Origin: Thalassobaculum fulvum
Lineage (GTDB): Bacteria; Pseudomonadota; Alphaproteobacteria; Thalassobaculales; Thalassobaculaceae
Length of the DNA stretch: 64,000 bases
NCBI RefSeq assembly: GCF_014652915.1
Contig: NZ_BMZS01000011.1
Coordinates: 62,001 to 126,000, forward strand
Reading direction: 5' to 3'
In this document: positions 15,939 through 24,607 of the stretch, in pieces
Numbering within the stretch: position 1 is the stretch's first letter
Layout: each line of letters starts with the position of its first letter
Made by a program: the position numbers and the translations under genes
Notes under the pieces: model-generated
Database searches by the model: none
Told to the model about the DNA's origin: nothing
What the model saw: the letters and a program-made list of their open reading frames with translations, nothing else

Positions 15939-17492
15939 TCAGGCCGCGGTGGCGCGGGGGCGCAGACGCTCGCGCGGCAGGGTGACCGTGACCACGGTCC
16001 CGGCACCCACCGTGCTCTCGATCGAGAGCGCGCCACCGTGCAGCTCGACCAGCCGCTTGGACAGCGGCAGCCCCAGGCCGGTGCCCTCGAAGCGGCGGCT
16101 GAAGCGGTTGTCGACCTGGGCGAATTGCTCCAGCGCCCGCGGGATGTCCTCGGCGGCGATGCCGATGCCGGTGTCCCCGATGGTGATGGTCATGCCGGTC
16201 TCGGCGCCGTGGGACGCGGAAACCGTCACCGTGCCGCCCGTCGGGGTGAACTTGATGGCATTGGACACCAGGTTCAGCGCGACCTGGCGGAGCCGTTGCG
16301 GGTCGGCCAGGACGGCCGGAAGGTCGCCGGGAACATCGGCCTCGACCCGGACGCCGGCGGTCTCGGCCTGGCGTTCGAGCATCCGCACCGAGCCGGCGAG
16401 CAGGGCGCCGACGTCGACCTCGTCCTCGTGGAGCTGCAGCCGGCCGGCGTCGAGGCCCGAGAAGTCGAGCACGTCGTCGATCAGGCCCAGCAGGTGCTGG
16501 CCGCTGCTGGCAATGGTCTCGGCGAACCCGGCATATCGCCGGTCGCCGAGCGGGCCGTAGATCTCGCGGAGCATCATCTCGGAGAAGCCGATCACGGCGT
16601 TGAGCGGGGTGCGCAGCTCGTGGCTCATCACCGCCAGGAACTGCGACTTCGCCTGGTTGCCGGCGGCGGCGGCCTCGAGCGCGACCTGCAGCTGCCCGGT
16701 GGTGGCCTCGAGGTCGCGCTTGGTCGCCTCGAGCTCGGCGACGTGGCGGCGCAGGCGCTCGGCCTCGGCCGCGGCGCGCTCCGCCAGACGCTCGTCCACC
16801 ATCGCCCCGACCAGGGCGAAGCCGACGATCAGGACGGTGACCACGGCGACCGCCACCGCCAGCCAGTCCGGCGCCATGACCCGCTCCGGCAGCGCGATCC
16901 GCGGGTCGGCCTGCAGGCTGAAGGCCGCCATTCCGGTGAAGTGCAGGCCGCAGATCGCCATGGCGAGCAGGCCGGCGGCGCCCGGGCGCCCCAGCCGGCC
17001 GCGCACCAGCCCGGCGATCGCGGCACTGGCGCCGAGCAGTCCGACCGCGATCGACCCGATCACATAAGCCGGATCCCAGTGCCTGACCGCCGGCACCTCG
17101 AGCGCCGCCATGCCGGTATAGTGCATGGTCGCGATCCCGATGCCGACGATGGCCCCGCCGACCACCGGCGCACCGCCGACGATCGCCGCCAGCAGGCCGA
17201 GACCGGACATCGCCACGGCGATCGCCACCGAGGCGACCGTCAGCGGCAGGTCGTAGCCGACCGGCACCGCGGCGGCGAACGCCAGCATGGCGATGAAGTG
17301 CGTGGACCAGATGCCGCCGCCGGTCACCAGGGCCGCCGAGCCGAGCCAGGCGAGCCGCGGCGGCCCCGTCAGCCGGCGGGTGCGCGCGATCAGGCTGACC
17401 GCGGTGTAGCAGGCGAGCACGCAGACGAGACCGGCCAGGAGCACCAGCCCGGTGTCGTGCTGTTCGACGATGCAGTCGTAGAGGCGGAGCAT
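15939..17492 (-). CDS. MHYT-domain sensor histidine kinase
   Basis: The 517-residue membrane kinase starts with an MHYT sensor of seven hydrophobic segments. The three His signatures are THFIAM (His65), MHYTGM (His124) and LHFTGM (His184), thought to bind copper and sense a diatomic gas. A coiled coil (about 232-280) leads to the HisKA domain, whose phospho-acceptor His291 is in AVMSHELRTPLNAVIGFSE. The ATPase domain has N (VALNLVSNAIKFTP), G1 (GDTGIGI) and G2 (RFEGTGLGLPLSKRLVELHGG) boxes. No receiver domain or adjacent response regulator is present, so its partner must be encoded elsewhere. Confidence 0.9.
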   Translation of the reverse strand: MLRLYDCIVEQHDTGLVLLAGLVCVLACYTAVSLIARTRRLTGPPRLAWLGSAALVTGGGIWSTHFIAMLAFAAAVPVGYDLPLTVASVAIAVAMSGLGLLAAIVGGAPVVGGAIVGIGIATMHYTGMAALEVPAVRHWDPAYVIGSIAVGLLGASAAIAGLVRGRLGRPGAAGLLAMAICGLHFTGMAAFSLQADPRIALPERVMAPDWLAVAVAVVTVLIVGFALVGAMVDERLAERAAAEAERLRRHVAELEATKRDLEATTGQLQVALEAAAAGNQAKSQFLAVMSHELRTPLNAVIGFSEMMLREIYGPLGDRRYAGFAETIASSGQHLLGLIDDVLDFSGLDAGRLQLHEDEVDVGALLAGSVRMLERQAETAGVRVEADVPGDLPAVLADPQRLRQVALNLVSNAIKFTPTGGTVTVSASHGAETGMTITIGDTGIGIAAEDIPRALEQFAQVDNRFSRRFEGTGLGLPLSKRLVELHGGALSIESTVGAGTVVTVTLPRERLRPRATAA

Positions 17493-17712
17493 CGAAACGG
17501 TATCCGGCAGATTGCCTTAAGGAACAATGAAGCCGCAGGGCCGCCGCGGCCCCGAAGGTGTCGGGGACGGGGTGCCGCGGCACCCGTCGCGGTCGACCCG
17601 GGACCCGCCCGGCTGACGTTCCGGTTGCCGGCGACGGGCCGCACGCGTTCCCTCGCCGGCCGGGCTGTGGCACGCTCGCCGACGAGGGTGCGGGTCGGGA
17701 ACGGAGGCGTCC

Positions 17713-18849
17713 ATGCGCTGGCTGCCGGTGATGGTGCTCGGGTTGCTGATGGCGGCCCGCGCGGAAGCGCAGCCGGGCCGGCTGCCGGAACTGCCGGGCC
17801 TGGACCCCGGCCCGGTGACGGTGTCGGGCCTGTCGTCGGGCGCTTTCTTCGCCCACCAGATGCACGTCGCCTACTCCGGGGTGATCGCCGGCGCCGGCCT
17901 GGTCGCCGGCGGCCCGTACGGCTGCGCGGAGCCGCCGGCGACTCCATGGTGGCTGTCGATACATCCCTACGGGCGCACGATCACCGCGCTCAGCGTCTGC
18001 ACCCGCATCGGCCGCCCGACGGTCGAGCTGTGGTCCGGCTGGCTCGGCGCCCCGGCCGGCGCCCCGACCGTGGCGCACGCCCTGGCGGTCGTCGACGTCG
18101 CCCGTTCGGATGCGGCGATCGACGATCCGGCCAACCTGGCCGACGACCGGGCCTGGCTGTTCTCCGGCACCAGGGACACCATCGTGCCGGCGGCGACCGT
18201 GCAGGCGCTGGCCGGGCTGTACCGCCGGTTCGGGGTGACCGGCGAGCGCCTGACGCTGGTCGACGACGTGCCGGCGGGGCACGGCATGCCGGTCGACGAG
18301 TTCCGTGGCGAGAGCCGGTTCCCGAAGCTGGGTTGCGGCGATCAGGCGCCGCCGTTCGTCGTGGACTGCGACCGCGACGTCGCCGGGGAGCTGTTGCGGC
18401 ACCTGCTGCCGGACGGGTTCGCCGACACTCCCGGCGTTCCGCGCCGCGATCGCCTGATCGGCTTCGACCAGCGCGCGTTCTTCGACGCGGAGGACGAGAG
18501 CACGGGCCTGGCGACGGTCGGCTTCCTCTACCTGCCGGAGGCCTGTGTGCCCGACGGCGAGGGCTGCCGGCTGCACGTCGCCTTCCACGGCTGCAGCCAG
18601 AACACCGACGCCGTCGGCGACGACTTCGTGTGGGACGCCGGCTACAACCGCTGGGCCGAGGCCAACCGCATCGTCGTGCTGTATCCGCAGAGCCGGGCCT
18701 GGGCGCCGGCCTGGGACGCTTTCGGCTGGTCCGGCAACCCGGCCGGCTGCTGGGACTGGTGGGGCTACAGCGGGGCCGACTATGCCCGGCGCAGCGGTCC
18801 CCAGATGTGGGCGGTGCGGGCGATGATCGCCCGGCTGCGCGCCGAGTGA
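17713..18849 (+). CDS. secreted PHB depolymerase-like esterase (type 2 catalytic domain)
   Basis: The 378-residue protein has a signal peptide (MRWLPVMVLGLLMAARAEA, cleavage near residue 19). It then has an alpha/beta hydrolase fold with the triad in type 2 order: Ser41 in the lipase box GLSSG, Asp155 in SGTRDTIV and His190 in PAGHGMP. The oxyanion His292 is in AFHGCSQNTD, near the C-terminal end, as in the Rhodospirillum rubrum periplasmic enzyme. Eight or more cysteines suggest disulfides. It should hydrolyse poly(3-hydroxybutyrate) or its oligomers outside the cytoplasm. There is no substrate-binding domain, so amorphous PHB or oligomers are more likely than crystalline granules. It is divergent from the histidine kinase. 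Confidence 0.82.
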   Translation: MRWLPVMVLGLLMAARAEAQPGRLPELPGLDPGPVTVSGLSSGAFFAHQMHVAYSGVIAGAGLVAGGPYGCAEPPATPWWLSIHPYGRTITALSVCTRIGRPTVELWSGWLGAPAGAPTVAHALAVVDVARSDAAIDDPANLADDRAWLFSGTRDTIVPAATVQALAGLYRRFGVTGERLTLVDDVPAGHGMPVDEFRGESRFPKLGCGDQAPPFVVDCDRDVAGELLRHLLPDGFADTPGVPRRDRLIGFDQRAFFDAEDESTGLATVGFLYLPEACVPDGEGCRLHVAFHGCSQNTDAVGDDFVWDAGYNRWAEANRIVVLYPQSRAWAPAWDAFGWSGNPAGCWDWWGYSGADYARRSGPQMWAVRAMIARLRAE

Positions 18850-18861
18850 CGGCCGCCGTCG

Positions 18862-19578
18862 CTAACCCGGGGGGCCGGCCGCCGAGATCCGCTCGTCGCT
18901 GACCACGCGGCCGTCCACCAGGTGGATGCGCCGGCCCATGCGGGCGGCCAGCTCAAGGTCGTGGGTGACGGCGACCACGGTCTTGCCGCGGCCGTGCACC
19001 AGGTCGGCCAGGATCGCGAACACCTGCTCCGAGCTCTGGCTGTCCAGGCTGCCGGTCGGCTCGTCGGCCAGCAGCAGCGGCGGGTCGTTGGCGAGTGCCC
19101 GGGCGACCGCCACCCGCTGGCGCTGGCCGCCGGACAGCTGGTCCGGCCGCTTGTCGACGTGGCCGGCCAGCCCGAGGGATTCCAGCAGCTCGCCGGCCCG
19201 GTCCCGGATCGCGGGGCGCGACAGCCGGCCGAGCTTGCGCATCGGGATCTCGACGTTCTCGCGCGCGCTGAATTCCGGCAGCAGGAAGTGGAACTGGAAC
19301 ACGAAGCCGAGCATGGCGAGCCGCCGCGCGGCCCGGGCCGCCTCGTCCATCGGATCGGTGTCGATGCCGGCCAGGCGCAGCCGCCCGCGGGTCGGGCGGT
19401 CGAGCAGGCCCAGCAGGTACAGCAGGGACGACTTGCCGGAACCGGACGGGCCGGTGATGGCGACGAACTCGCGCTCGCCGATCGCCAGGGTGACGTCCTC
19501 GACCAGGGTCACCGGCACCACTTCCGGCAGGATCCGGGTCAGCCCCTCGGTCTCGATCAGCGCGGGCGGCGGGCTCAC
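18862..19578 (-). CDS. ABC transporter ATP-binding protein (LolD/MacB-like)
   Basis: The 238-residue ATPase has Walker A (GPSGSGKSSLLYLLG, about residues 42-56), a Q-loop (GFVFQFHFLLPEFSA), the signature LSGGQRQRVAVARAL, Walker B (LLLADEPTGSLDS) and the switch His (AVTHDLELA). The length and sequence match the LolD/MacB/FtsE group that powers FtsX-type permeases. The start is GTG, overlapping the permease stop as GTGA; the longer open stretch upstream lies within the permease gene. It is the last gene of an adaptor-permease-ATPase operon, so it energises export or lipoprotein release by that permease. The substrate is unknown. Confidence 0.9.
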   Translation of the reverse strand: MSPPPALIETEGLTRILPEVVPVTLVEDVTLAIGEREFVAITGPSGSGKSSLLYLLGLLDRPTRGRLRLAGIDTDPMDEAARAARRLAMLGFVFQFHFLLPEFSARENVEIPMRKLGRLSRPAIRDRAGELLESLGLAGHVDKRPDQLSGGQRQRVAVARALANDPPLLLADEPTGSLDSQSSEQVFAILADLVHGRGKTVVAVTHDLELAARMGRRIHLVDGRVVSDERISAAGPPG

Positions 19579-20816
19579 GTGGCGCCCCGGATGATGTCGA
19601 CCGGCGGCTGGCGGGCCGCCTTGCGGGCCGGCAGGTAGCCGGCGACCGCCGCCGAGGCCAGCGCGAAGCCGGCGGCGATGGCGTAGTGCAGCGGCTCCCA
19701 GGCGACCGGCAGCCGGGTCAGCTCGCGGCCGCCGGCGTTCAGCTCGAAATGCACCGAGGCCAGCGCGTACACCAGGGCGAAGCCGAGCAGCCAGCCGAGC
19801 AGCGAGCCGGCGAGGCCGATCGCCAGGCCCTCCAGCACGAACAGCCGCTGCATGTCGCCCCGGCTGAACCCGAGCGACTTCATGATGGCGATGTCGCGCG
19901 CCTTCTCGTGGGTGATCGTCGAGATGATGTTGAAGATCCCGAACCCGGCCACCAGCATGATCGCCGCCACCACCGTGTACATGATGACGTTGCGCACCAC
20001 GAGCGCCTCCAGGATCTGCTCGTTGGCCTCCTGCCACGACATCGACTTGTAGCCGAGCCGGGCTTCCGCCCGGCGGGCGACCGCCGGCGCGGCGGCCGGA
20101 TCGTCCAGCCTGATCCGGATCTCGTTGACGACGTTGATGCGGGCGTCGAGGATCTGCGCGCTCTTCAGCAGGATGTAGGCCTCGTGCTCGTCGCGCGCGG
20201 TGATGCCGGTGTGGTACAGGCCGACGATCTTGAAGCCGCGGGACAACCCGGAGGACGACACCAGGGTCACGGTGTCGCCGACCCCGGCGCCGAGCCGGCC
20301 GGCCATGCGGTCGCCGATCACCACGTTGTTGCCGCCGACGTCGAGCGCCTCGAAGCTGCCGTCAACGAAGTCCTCGACCAGCGACGAGACGCCGCGTTCG
20401 GCCTTCGGCTCGATGCCGACGACGGTGGCGCCGACGTCGCGGCCGAGATAGCGCACCACGCCCTGGGTGGTCAGGCTGGCGGCGACCCGGCCCGGCACCC
20501 ATTCCTTCAGCCAGGCGAACGCCGCAGTCGGATTGATGATGCCGCGCCGGTCCTCGCGCGGGCGCAGGCCGGCGATCGCGGCGGCGTCGAACGCCAGCTC
20601 GGCCGGCTGCACCGGTGGCGTCCGCCGGTCGTCGGTGATCTGCACGTGCGGCATGGTGTCGACCAGCTTGGCGATCAGGTCGTCCTGGCCGCCCTGCATC
20701 AGCGCCGCCATGGCGACCGAGAAGCCGACCCCGACCGCCACCCCCAGGATCGCGACCAGGGTCTGGCGGCCGCGCCCGACGATATGGGTGACCGCGATGT
20801 CGAGGATCAGCCGCAC
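19575..20816 (-). CDS. FtsX-like ABC transporter permease (MacB/LolC-type)
   Basis: The 413-residue protein has the MacB/LolCE arrangement. One N-terminal helix (TLVAILGVAVGVGFSVAMAAL) is followed by a large periplasmic domain of about 230 residues (MacB-PCD-like, with VVGIEPKAERGV and ARDEHEAYILLKSAQ). Three C-terminal helices make up the FtsX domain: VAAIMLVAGFGIFNIISTI, LAIGLAGSLLGWLLGFALVY and IAAGFALASAAVAGYLPA. KARDIAIMKSLGFSRGDMQRLF is the coupling-helix motif of this family. The context, with a membrane-fusion adaptor before it and an ATPase after it, favours a MacAB-type exporter over lipoprotein sorting. Confidence 0.9.
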   Translation of the reverse strand: MRLILDIAVTHIVGRGRQTLVAILGVAVGVGFSVAMAALMQGGQDDLIAKLVDTMPHVQITDDRRTPPVQPAELAFDAAAIAGLRPREDRRGIINPTAAFAWLKEWVPGRVAASLTTQGVVRYLGRDVGATVVGIEPKAERGVSSLVEDFVDGSFEALDVGGNNVVIGDRMAGRLGAGVGDTVTLVSSSGLSRGFKIVGLYHTGITARDEHEAYILLKSAQILDARINVVNEIRIRLDDPAAAPAVARRAEARLGYKSMSWQEANEQILEALVVRNVIMYTVVAAIMLVAGFGIFNIISTITHEKARDIAIMKSLGFSRGDMQRLFVLEGLAIGLAGSLLGWLLGFALVYALASVHFELNAGGRELTRLPVAWEPLHYAIAAGFALASAAVAGYLPARKAARQPPVDIIRGAT

Positions 20817-20823
20817 GCCGGTC

Positions 20824-21825
20824 TCAGCGGGCGCCGGCGTCGACGCGGGCGCCGTCGGCCAGCTCGGCCGGGAACGGCGTGATCACCCGTTCGCCCTCGC
20901 CGAGGCCGGACAGGATCTCGGTGGCGCGGGTCCCGCGGATCCCGACATCCACGGTCCGGCGGCGGGCGGTCCCGTCCTCGACCACGAACACCGCGCCGCC
21001 CTCGACCGCGAGGCCGGGGATCAGCATCGTGTTCTCCGAGACCCGGACGACGATGTTGACGTCGACCGACATGCCGATCCGCAGCGGCGTGTCGTCCGGC
21101 AGCCGCAGCCGCACCCGGAAGGTCTTGGTGACCGGATCGCCCTTCGGGGTCACGCTGTCGACGACGGCCGCGAGCTCGCGGTCGGGAAACGCGTCCGAGC
21201 GCAGCAGCACGCGCTGGCCGACCTCGACCCGCGGCACGTCCTCCTCGTTGACGTCGGCGATCACCAGCAGCGGCGTCGGCCGGCCGACCCAGAACAGGAC
21301 GGTGCCGGGCTCGGCGATCTCGCCGACCTCGCCGTCCTGGCGCAGCACCACGCCGGTGCCGGGTGCGCGCAGCACGTAGCTCTCGATGCGGGCGACCTGC
21401 CCGGCCGCCAGCGCCTCGTACTGGGCGACCTCGCTGCGCGCCCGGTCGAGCGCCTGCTGGCTCGCCACGTTGCGGCCGGCCAGCACCGACTGGCGCTCCA
21501 GCTCGTCGTGCGCGAGCTGCAGGCGGGCCTTCAGCTCGGCCAGGGCGGCCTGGGCCTCGCGGTCGTCGAGCCGGGCGAGCTCGGCGCCCTTGACGACCGT
21601 CTCGCCCTCGCAGTTGCACAGCCAGGTGATGCGCTCGCGGATCAGCGCGGTGACCTTGGCCCAGGTCCGCGGCTCGACCACGCCGGTGGCGTAGACGATT
21701 TCGGCGGCGTCGCCGCGTCGGGCCGCGACGGCGTCGACCGGCGTCGGCCGCAGGTACAGCCAGTAGCCGGCCGCTCCGGCCGCGGCCAGGACCGCGGCCA
21801 CCAACACGCTGCGCAGGATGGTCAC
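20824..21825 (-). CDS. periplasmic adaptor (MacA/HlyD-like membrane fusion protein)
   Basis: The 333-residue protein has one N-terminal membrane anchor (LVAAVLAAAGAAGYWLYL). It then has an HlyD/MacA-type layout: a half lipoyl domain (VVEPRTWAKVTALIRERITW), a helical hairpin (about 85-150, DREAQAALAELKARLQLAHD), the second lipoyl half (YVLRAPGTGVVLRQDGEVGE) and a beta-barrel with membrane-proximal region (LRIGMSVDVNIVV). It is the first gene of the operon and should bridge the FtsX-type permease to an outer-membrane channel encoded elsewhere. The CNC pair in TWLCNCEGE is unusual at that point in the lipoyl domain. Confidence 0.85.
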   Translation of the reverse strand: MTILRSVLVAAVLAAAGAAGYWLYLRPTPVDAVAARRGDAAEIVYATGVVEPRTWAKVTALIRERITWLCNCEGETVVKGAELARLDDREAQAALAELKARLQLAHDELERQSVLAGRNVASQQALDRARSEVAQYEALAAGQVARIESYVLRAPGTGVVLRQDGEVGEIAEPGTVLFWVGRPTPLLVIADVNEEDVPRVEVGQRVLLRSDAFPDRELAAVVDSVTPKGDPVTKTFRVRLRLPDDTPLRIGMSVDVNIVVRVSENTMLIPGLAVEGGAVFVVEDGTARRRTVDVGIRGTRATEILSGLGEGERVITPFPAELADGARVDAGAR

Positions 21826-21885
21826 GGGCGGGCGAGGCTCCGGTGGCGGTGACGGCGGGCAGGCTGGGCCGCCCGGCCGCGAACG

Positions 21886-22563
21886 TCAACCGGTGTGCGG
21901 ATAGGCCGGCGGGACCGGGCGCTGGATCCGCCGCTGCAGCTCTTCGAGATCGCTGCTCGACAGCGACCGCCGACCGACGGCGACGTTGCATACCAGGAAG
22001 CGGCCGCAGGGCCTGGCGCCGTCGGCGAGCGGCAGAATCAGCCGGCGCCAGGCGTACACGCTGAGATATGGCGGCGACTGGTGCTCGGTGTACAGCGGTC
22101 GCGGGCGGCGGAGCACGGCACGGTAGCAGGATCGGTACAGAAGCGCCGCGGGAGTCCGGGTGGTCCGGTTCATCTCGGAGACCCGGAACCCGGTCCAGTC
22201 GCGCGCCGCACGGTCGGCAACGGCGGTGCCGTAGACGCGGTAGATGGCATCGAAGCCGTCGCGCTCGACCTCCAGCATCAAAAGGTTCCCGAGCGCCGGA
22301 ACCAGGTCGGCGACATCGAGGCTGCTGCGATCGGGTATGCCGTCGCACCCGGCCGGCAGCGCCTGCCAGTGCTTCAGCAGAAAGCCGAGCTTGGGCTCGT
22401 CGAGCCCGGCGGGCTCCTCGATCCAGGCGATCTCCCGCACGCAGCCGTCGATCGCTGCGGCGACCGCCGGATCGACCTTGTCGGAGAAGGCCAGAATCCG
22501 GTCCGCCGCGTCCTCGATGGCCGCGTCGCTCGGATCGACCCAGGTCTCGTCTTCGGGATTCAT
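21886..22563 (-). CDS. PAS_5-type PAS domain protein, copy B
   Basis: The 225-residue protein resembles the PAS_5 (formerly DUF1488-like) group frequent in Rhodospirillales. Diagnostic text is HWQALPAGCDGIPDRSSLDV, then LVPALGNLLMLEVERDGFDA and YRVYGTAVADRAARDWTGFRVSEM, and a final IYR-like core strand pair (RRLILPLADGARPCGRFLV). It has no output domain or membrane segment. Such stand-alone PAS proteins are taken to be small-ligand or partner-binding sensors, but no ligand is known. It follows a close paralog on the same strand, and the two share most of the core motifs, so this is a tandem duplication. The downstream neighbour is the adaptor operon. Confidence 0.75.
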   Translation of the reverse strand: MNPEDETWVDPSDAAIEDAADRILAFSDKVDPAVAAAIDGCVREIAWIEEPAGLDEPKLGFLLKHWQALPAGCDGIPDRSSLDVADLVPALGNLLMLEVERDGFDAIYRVYGTAVADRAARDWTGFRVSEMNRTTRTPAALLYRSCYRAVLRRPRPLYTEHQSPPYLSVYAWRRLILPLADGARPCGRFLVCNVAVGRRSLSSSDLEELQRRIQRPVPPAYPHTG

Positions 22564-22647
22564 GGCGCGACGGTCATGGAATTGCGGGGTATGGCGCTCG
22601 CGGCTCGGTCCGTGGCACCGGCGCTCGTCGCCAGGCCACGGGAGCGT

Positions 22648-23301
22648 TCAGCTACCGCGTATCCGTTGCTGCTGAGCCGCGATCTCGGCCGGCGACATCA
22701 GCTTCCGGCCGACCGGCAGGTTGCCGACCAGGAACCGGGCGCACGGGATGCCGCCGTCGGACAGCGGCAGGATCAGCCGGCGCCAGGAATTGGCGCCGAC
22801 CCATTGCGGCGAGGCGTGCTCGGTGTAAAGCGGCGCCGGCCGTCGGAACACCGCACGATAGCAGGTCCGGTACAGCAGGGCGGCGGGGGTGCGGGTGATC
22901 CGGTTCATTTCCGACACCCGGTATCCGGTCCAATCGCGGCCGGCGCGGTCGGCGACCCCGGTGCCGTAGACCCGGTAGACCGCGTCGAAGCCGTCGCGCT
23001 CGGCCTCCAGAACCATCAGGTTGCCGATCGCCGGAACCAGGTCGAGCACGTCGATGTCCTGCCGGTCCGGGATGCCGCCGCAGGCCCGGGCCAGCTTCTG
23101 CCAGTGCTCCAGCAGAAAGCCGAGCTTCCTGTCCTCGAGCTGGTCGGGACGGTCGACCCAGGCGACGGCCTGGACGCGCTCGTCGATCGCCGCGAGGGCC
23201 TGCGGATCGACGGCGCCGGAGAACGCCAGGATGCGGTCAGCCGATTCCTCGATGGCCGGATCGGTTGGCTCGATCCAGCCGTCGTCATCCTCGCGTGTCA
23301 T
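22648..23301 (-). CDS. PAS_5-type PAS domain protein, copy A
   Basis: The 217-residue protein is a paralog of the next gene, with the same layout: ADRILAFSGAVDP, KLGFLLEHWQKLARACGGIP, LVPAIGNLMVLEAERDGFDA, YRVYGTGVADRAGRDWTGYR and RRLILPLSDGGIPCARFLV. MTREDDDGW was chosen as start because it aligns with the paralog's MNPEDETW; another ATG lies 18 bases upstream and cannot be excluded. It is cytoplasmic and has no effector domain. It is separated from copy B by 84 bases, probably in one transcript. The function is unknown beyond the PAS fold. Confidence 0.75.
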   Translation of the reverse strand: MTREDDDGWIEPTDPAIEESADRILAFSGAVDPQALAAIDERVQAVAWVDRPDQLEDRKLGFLLEHWQKLARACGGIPDRQDIDVLDLVPAIGNLMVLEAERDGFDAVYRVYGTGVADRAGRDWTGYRVSEMNRITRTPAALLYRTCYRAVFRRPAPLYTEHASPQWVGANSWRRLILPLSDGGIPCARFLVGNLPVGRKLMSPAEIAAQQQRIRGS

Positions 23302-23402
23302 TGCATAGCCGATCAGCATTTCGGGGCACCGCTCCCGGCAACGTCGCGCCTGCCGGTCCGGTCACTTTGCCCGAAGCAGGTTTCCGGCAGGTTAACGCGC
23401 TC

Positions 23403-24056
23403 TCAGGTGCCGGCCAGCGCCTCGACCGCGCGGACCACCTGCTCGGGGTCGAGCCGGCGGGTGTAGTCCGGGTCGACGTCGGCCAGCGCGACCCGGCCGT
23501 CGCGGTCGATCACGAAGGTGCCCGGGATCGGCAGTTCCCAGGACCCGTCGCCGTTGTGGCGCTCCAGGTCGTTGCCGTTGCGGCGGTAGATCTCGACCAG
23601 TTCGTCGCTCAGGCGGAACACCAGCCCGAACGCGCGGGCGACGGCGTTGCCGGTGTCGCTCAGCACCTCGAACGCCACCGCGTTGCGGCCGGCGGTGTCG
23701 CGCGTCCGGTCCGGCAGTTCCGGCGAGATCGCCACCACCGAGGCGCCGGCCGCCCGCAGGCGGTCGAGCTGCGCCTGGTAGGTGCGGAGCTCGAGGTTGC
23801 AATAGGGGCACCAGCCGCCGCGGTAGAACGTCACGATCAGCGGACCGTTCCCCAGCAGGTCGCCCGAGCGCACGGTGGCGCCGTCGGCGTTCGGCAGCGC
23901 GAACGCCGGCATGGTGTCGCCGACCGCCAGGGCGCGCCCGGCGATGCCGGTTGCGCGCAATTCGTCGACCCCGCGCTCATAGGCCGCGATCACCGCCGGC
24001 CCGCGCTTCTCGACCGCCATCCGCTTGATGCCGGCCAGTTCGTCCTGGAAGCCCAT
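23403..24056 (-). CDS. AhpC/TSA-family peroxiredoxin-like protein
   Basis: The 217-residue protein has a thioredoxin fold of the peroxiredoxin-like group. The active-site text is YRGGWCPYCNLELRTYQ, where Cys83 and Cys86 form a CxxC rather than the single peroxidatic Cys of classic peroxiredoxins. LPNADGATVRSGDLLGNGPL precedes it, and PGTFVIDRDGRVALADVDPD marks the C-terminal strand pair. An N-terminal helix of about 45 residues is normal for this subgroup. It should reduce peroxides or disulfides in the cytoplasm. The start MGFQDELAGI was chosen from family length; upstream in-frame codons are arginine-rich and not conserved-looking. Confidence 0.85.
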   Translation of the reverse strand: MGFQDELAGIKRMAVEKRGPAVIAAYERGVDELRATGIAGRALAVGDTMPAFALPNADGATVRSGDLLGNGPLIVTFYRGGWCPYCNLELRTYQAQLDRLRAAGASVVAISPELPDRTRDTAGRNAVAFEVLSDTGNAVARAFGLVFRLSDELVEIYRRNGNDLERHNGDGSWELPIPGTFVIDRDGRVALADVDPDYTRRLDPEQVVRAVEALAGT

Positions 24057-24173
24057 CGCTCTCGCTCCGTCCCGTCTCAACCGATGGTCAATGACGTACG
24101 GGCGCGGTCGGTAACCGAAAACCGCCCGGCGGGCGGGTGTTCCGTTCCGCCGGAGCGTCAATCGGCCCGGGGG

Positions 24174-24569
24174 TCAGGGACGCCGGGCGACGAAGTCGAT
24201 CTCGACCAAACCGCCGCGGGCCAGGCCGGTGACCCCGATGCAGGTGCGCGCCGGGCGCCGGTCGGCCGGGAAATACGAGGCGTACACGGCGTTCATGGCG
24301 GCGTAGTCGCGCTCGAAATGGGTCAGGAACACCCGCGCCTGCAGCACGTGCTCGAAGCCGAGGCCGAGGCCGGCCAGCACCCGGCGCAAGTTGTCCATGG
24401 TCTTGTGGGTCTGCGCCTCGATGCCGTCCGGTAACGGGATCGTGTCGTCGTCCGGGTCGGTCGGCAGCTGACCGGTCACCAGCACCCAGCCGTCGACCTC
24501 GACCGCGTGGCTGTAGGGCGCCACCGGCGCCGGAGCCCCGGCCAGCATGTGGAAGATCGGACCCGACAT
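24174..24569 (-). CDS. RidA (YjgF/YER057c) family deaminase
   Basis: The 131-residue protein is of the RidA family, which hydrolyses reactive enamine/imine intermediates. Visible motifs are PVAPYSHAVEVDGWVLVTGQ, GIEAQTHKTMDNLRRVLAGL and RPARTCIGVTGLARGGLVE. The Arg in PARTC is the carboxylate-binding residue of active members, and the C-terminal acidic residue in VEIDFVAR is kept. The ATG start was preferred over a GTG 9 bases earlier because GGAG lies about 8 bases ahead of it. It sits between the peroxiredoxin-like gene and the homocysteine methyltransferase on the same strand. The true substrate is undetermined. Confidence 0.87.
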   Translation of the reverse strand: MSGPIFHMLAGAPAPVAPYSHAVEVDGWVLVTGQLPTDPDDDTIPLPDGIEAQTHKTMDNLRRVLAGLGLGFEHVLQARVFLTHFERDYAAMNAVYASYFPADRRPARTCIGVTGLARGGLVEIDFVARRP

Positions 24570-24607
24570 CTCTCGCACTCCGCCTGTGAAACCTATGCCC
24601 CGGAACG

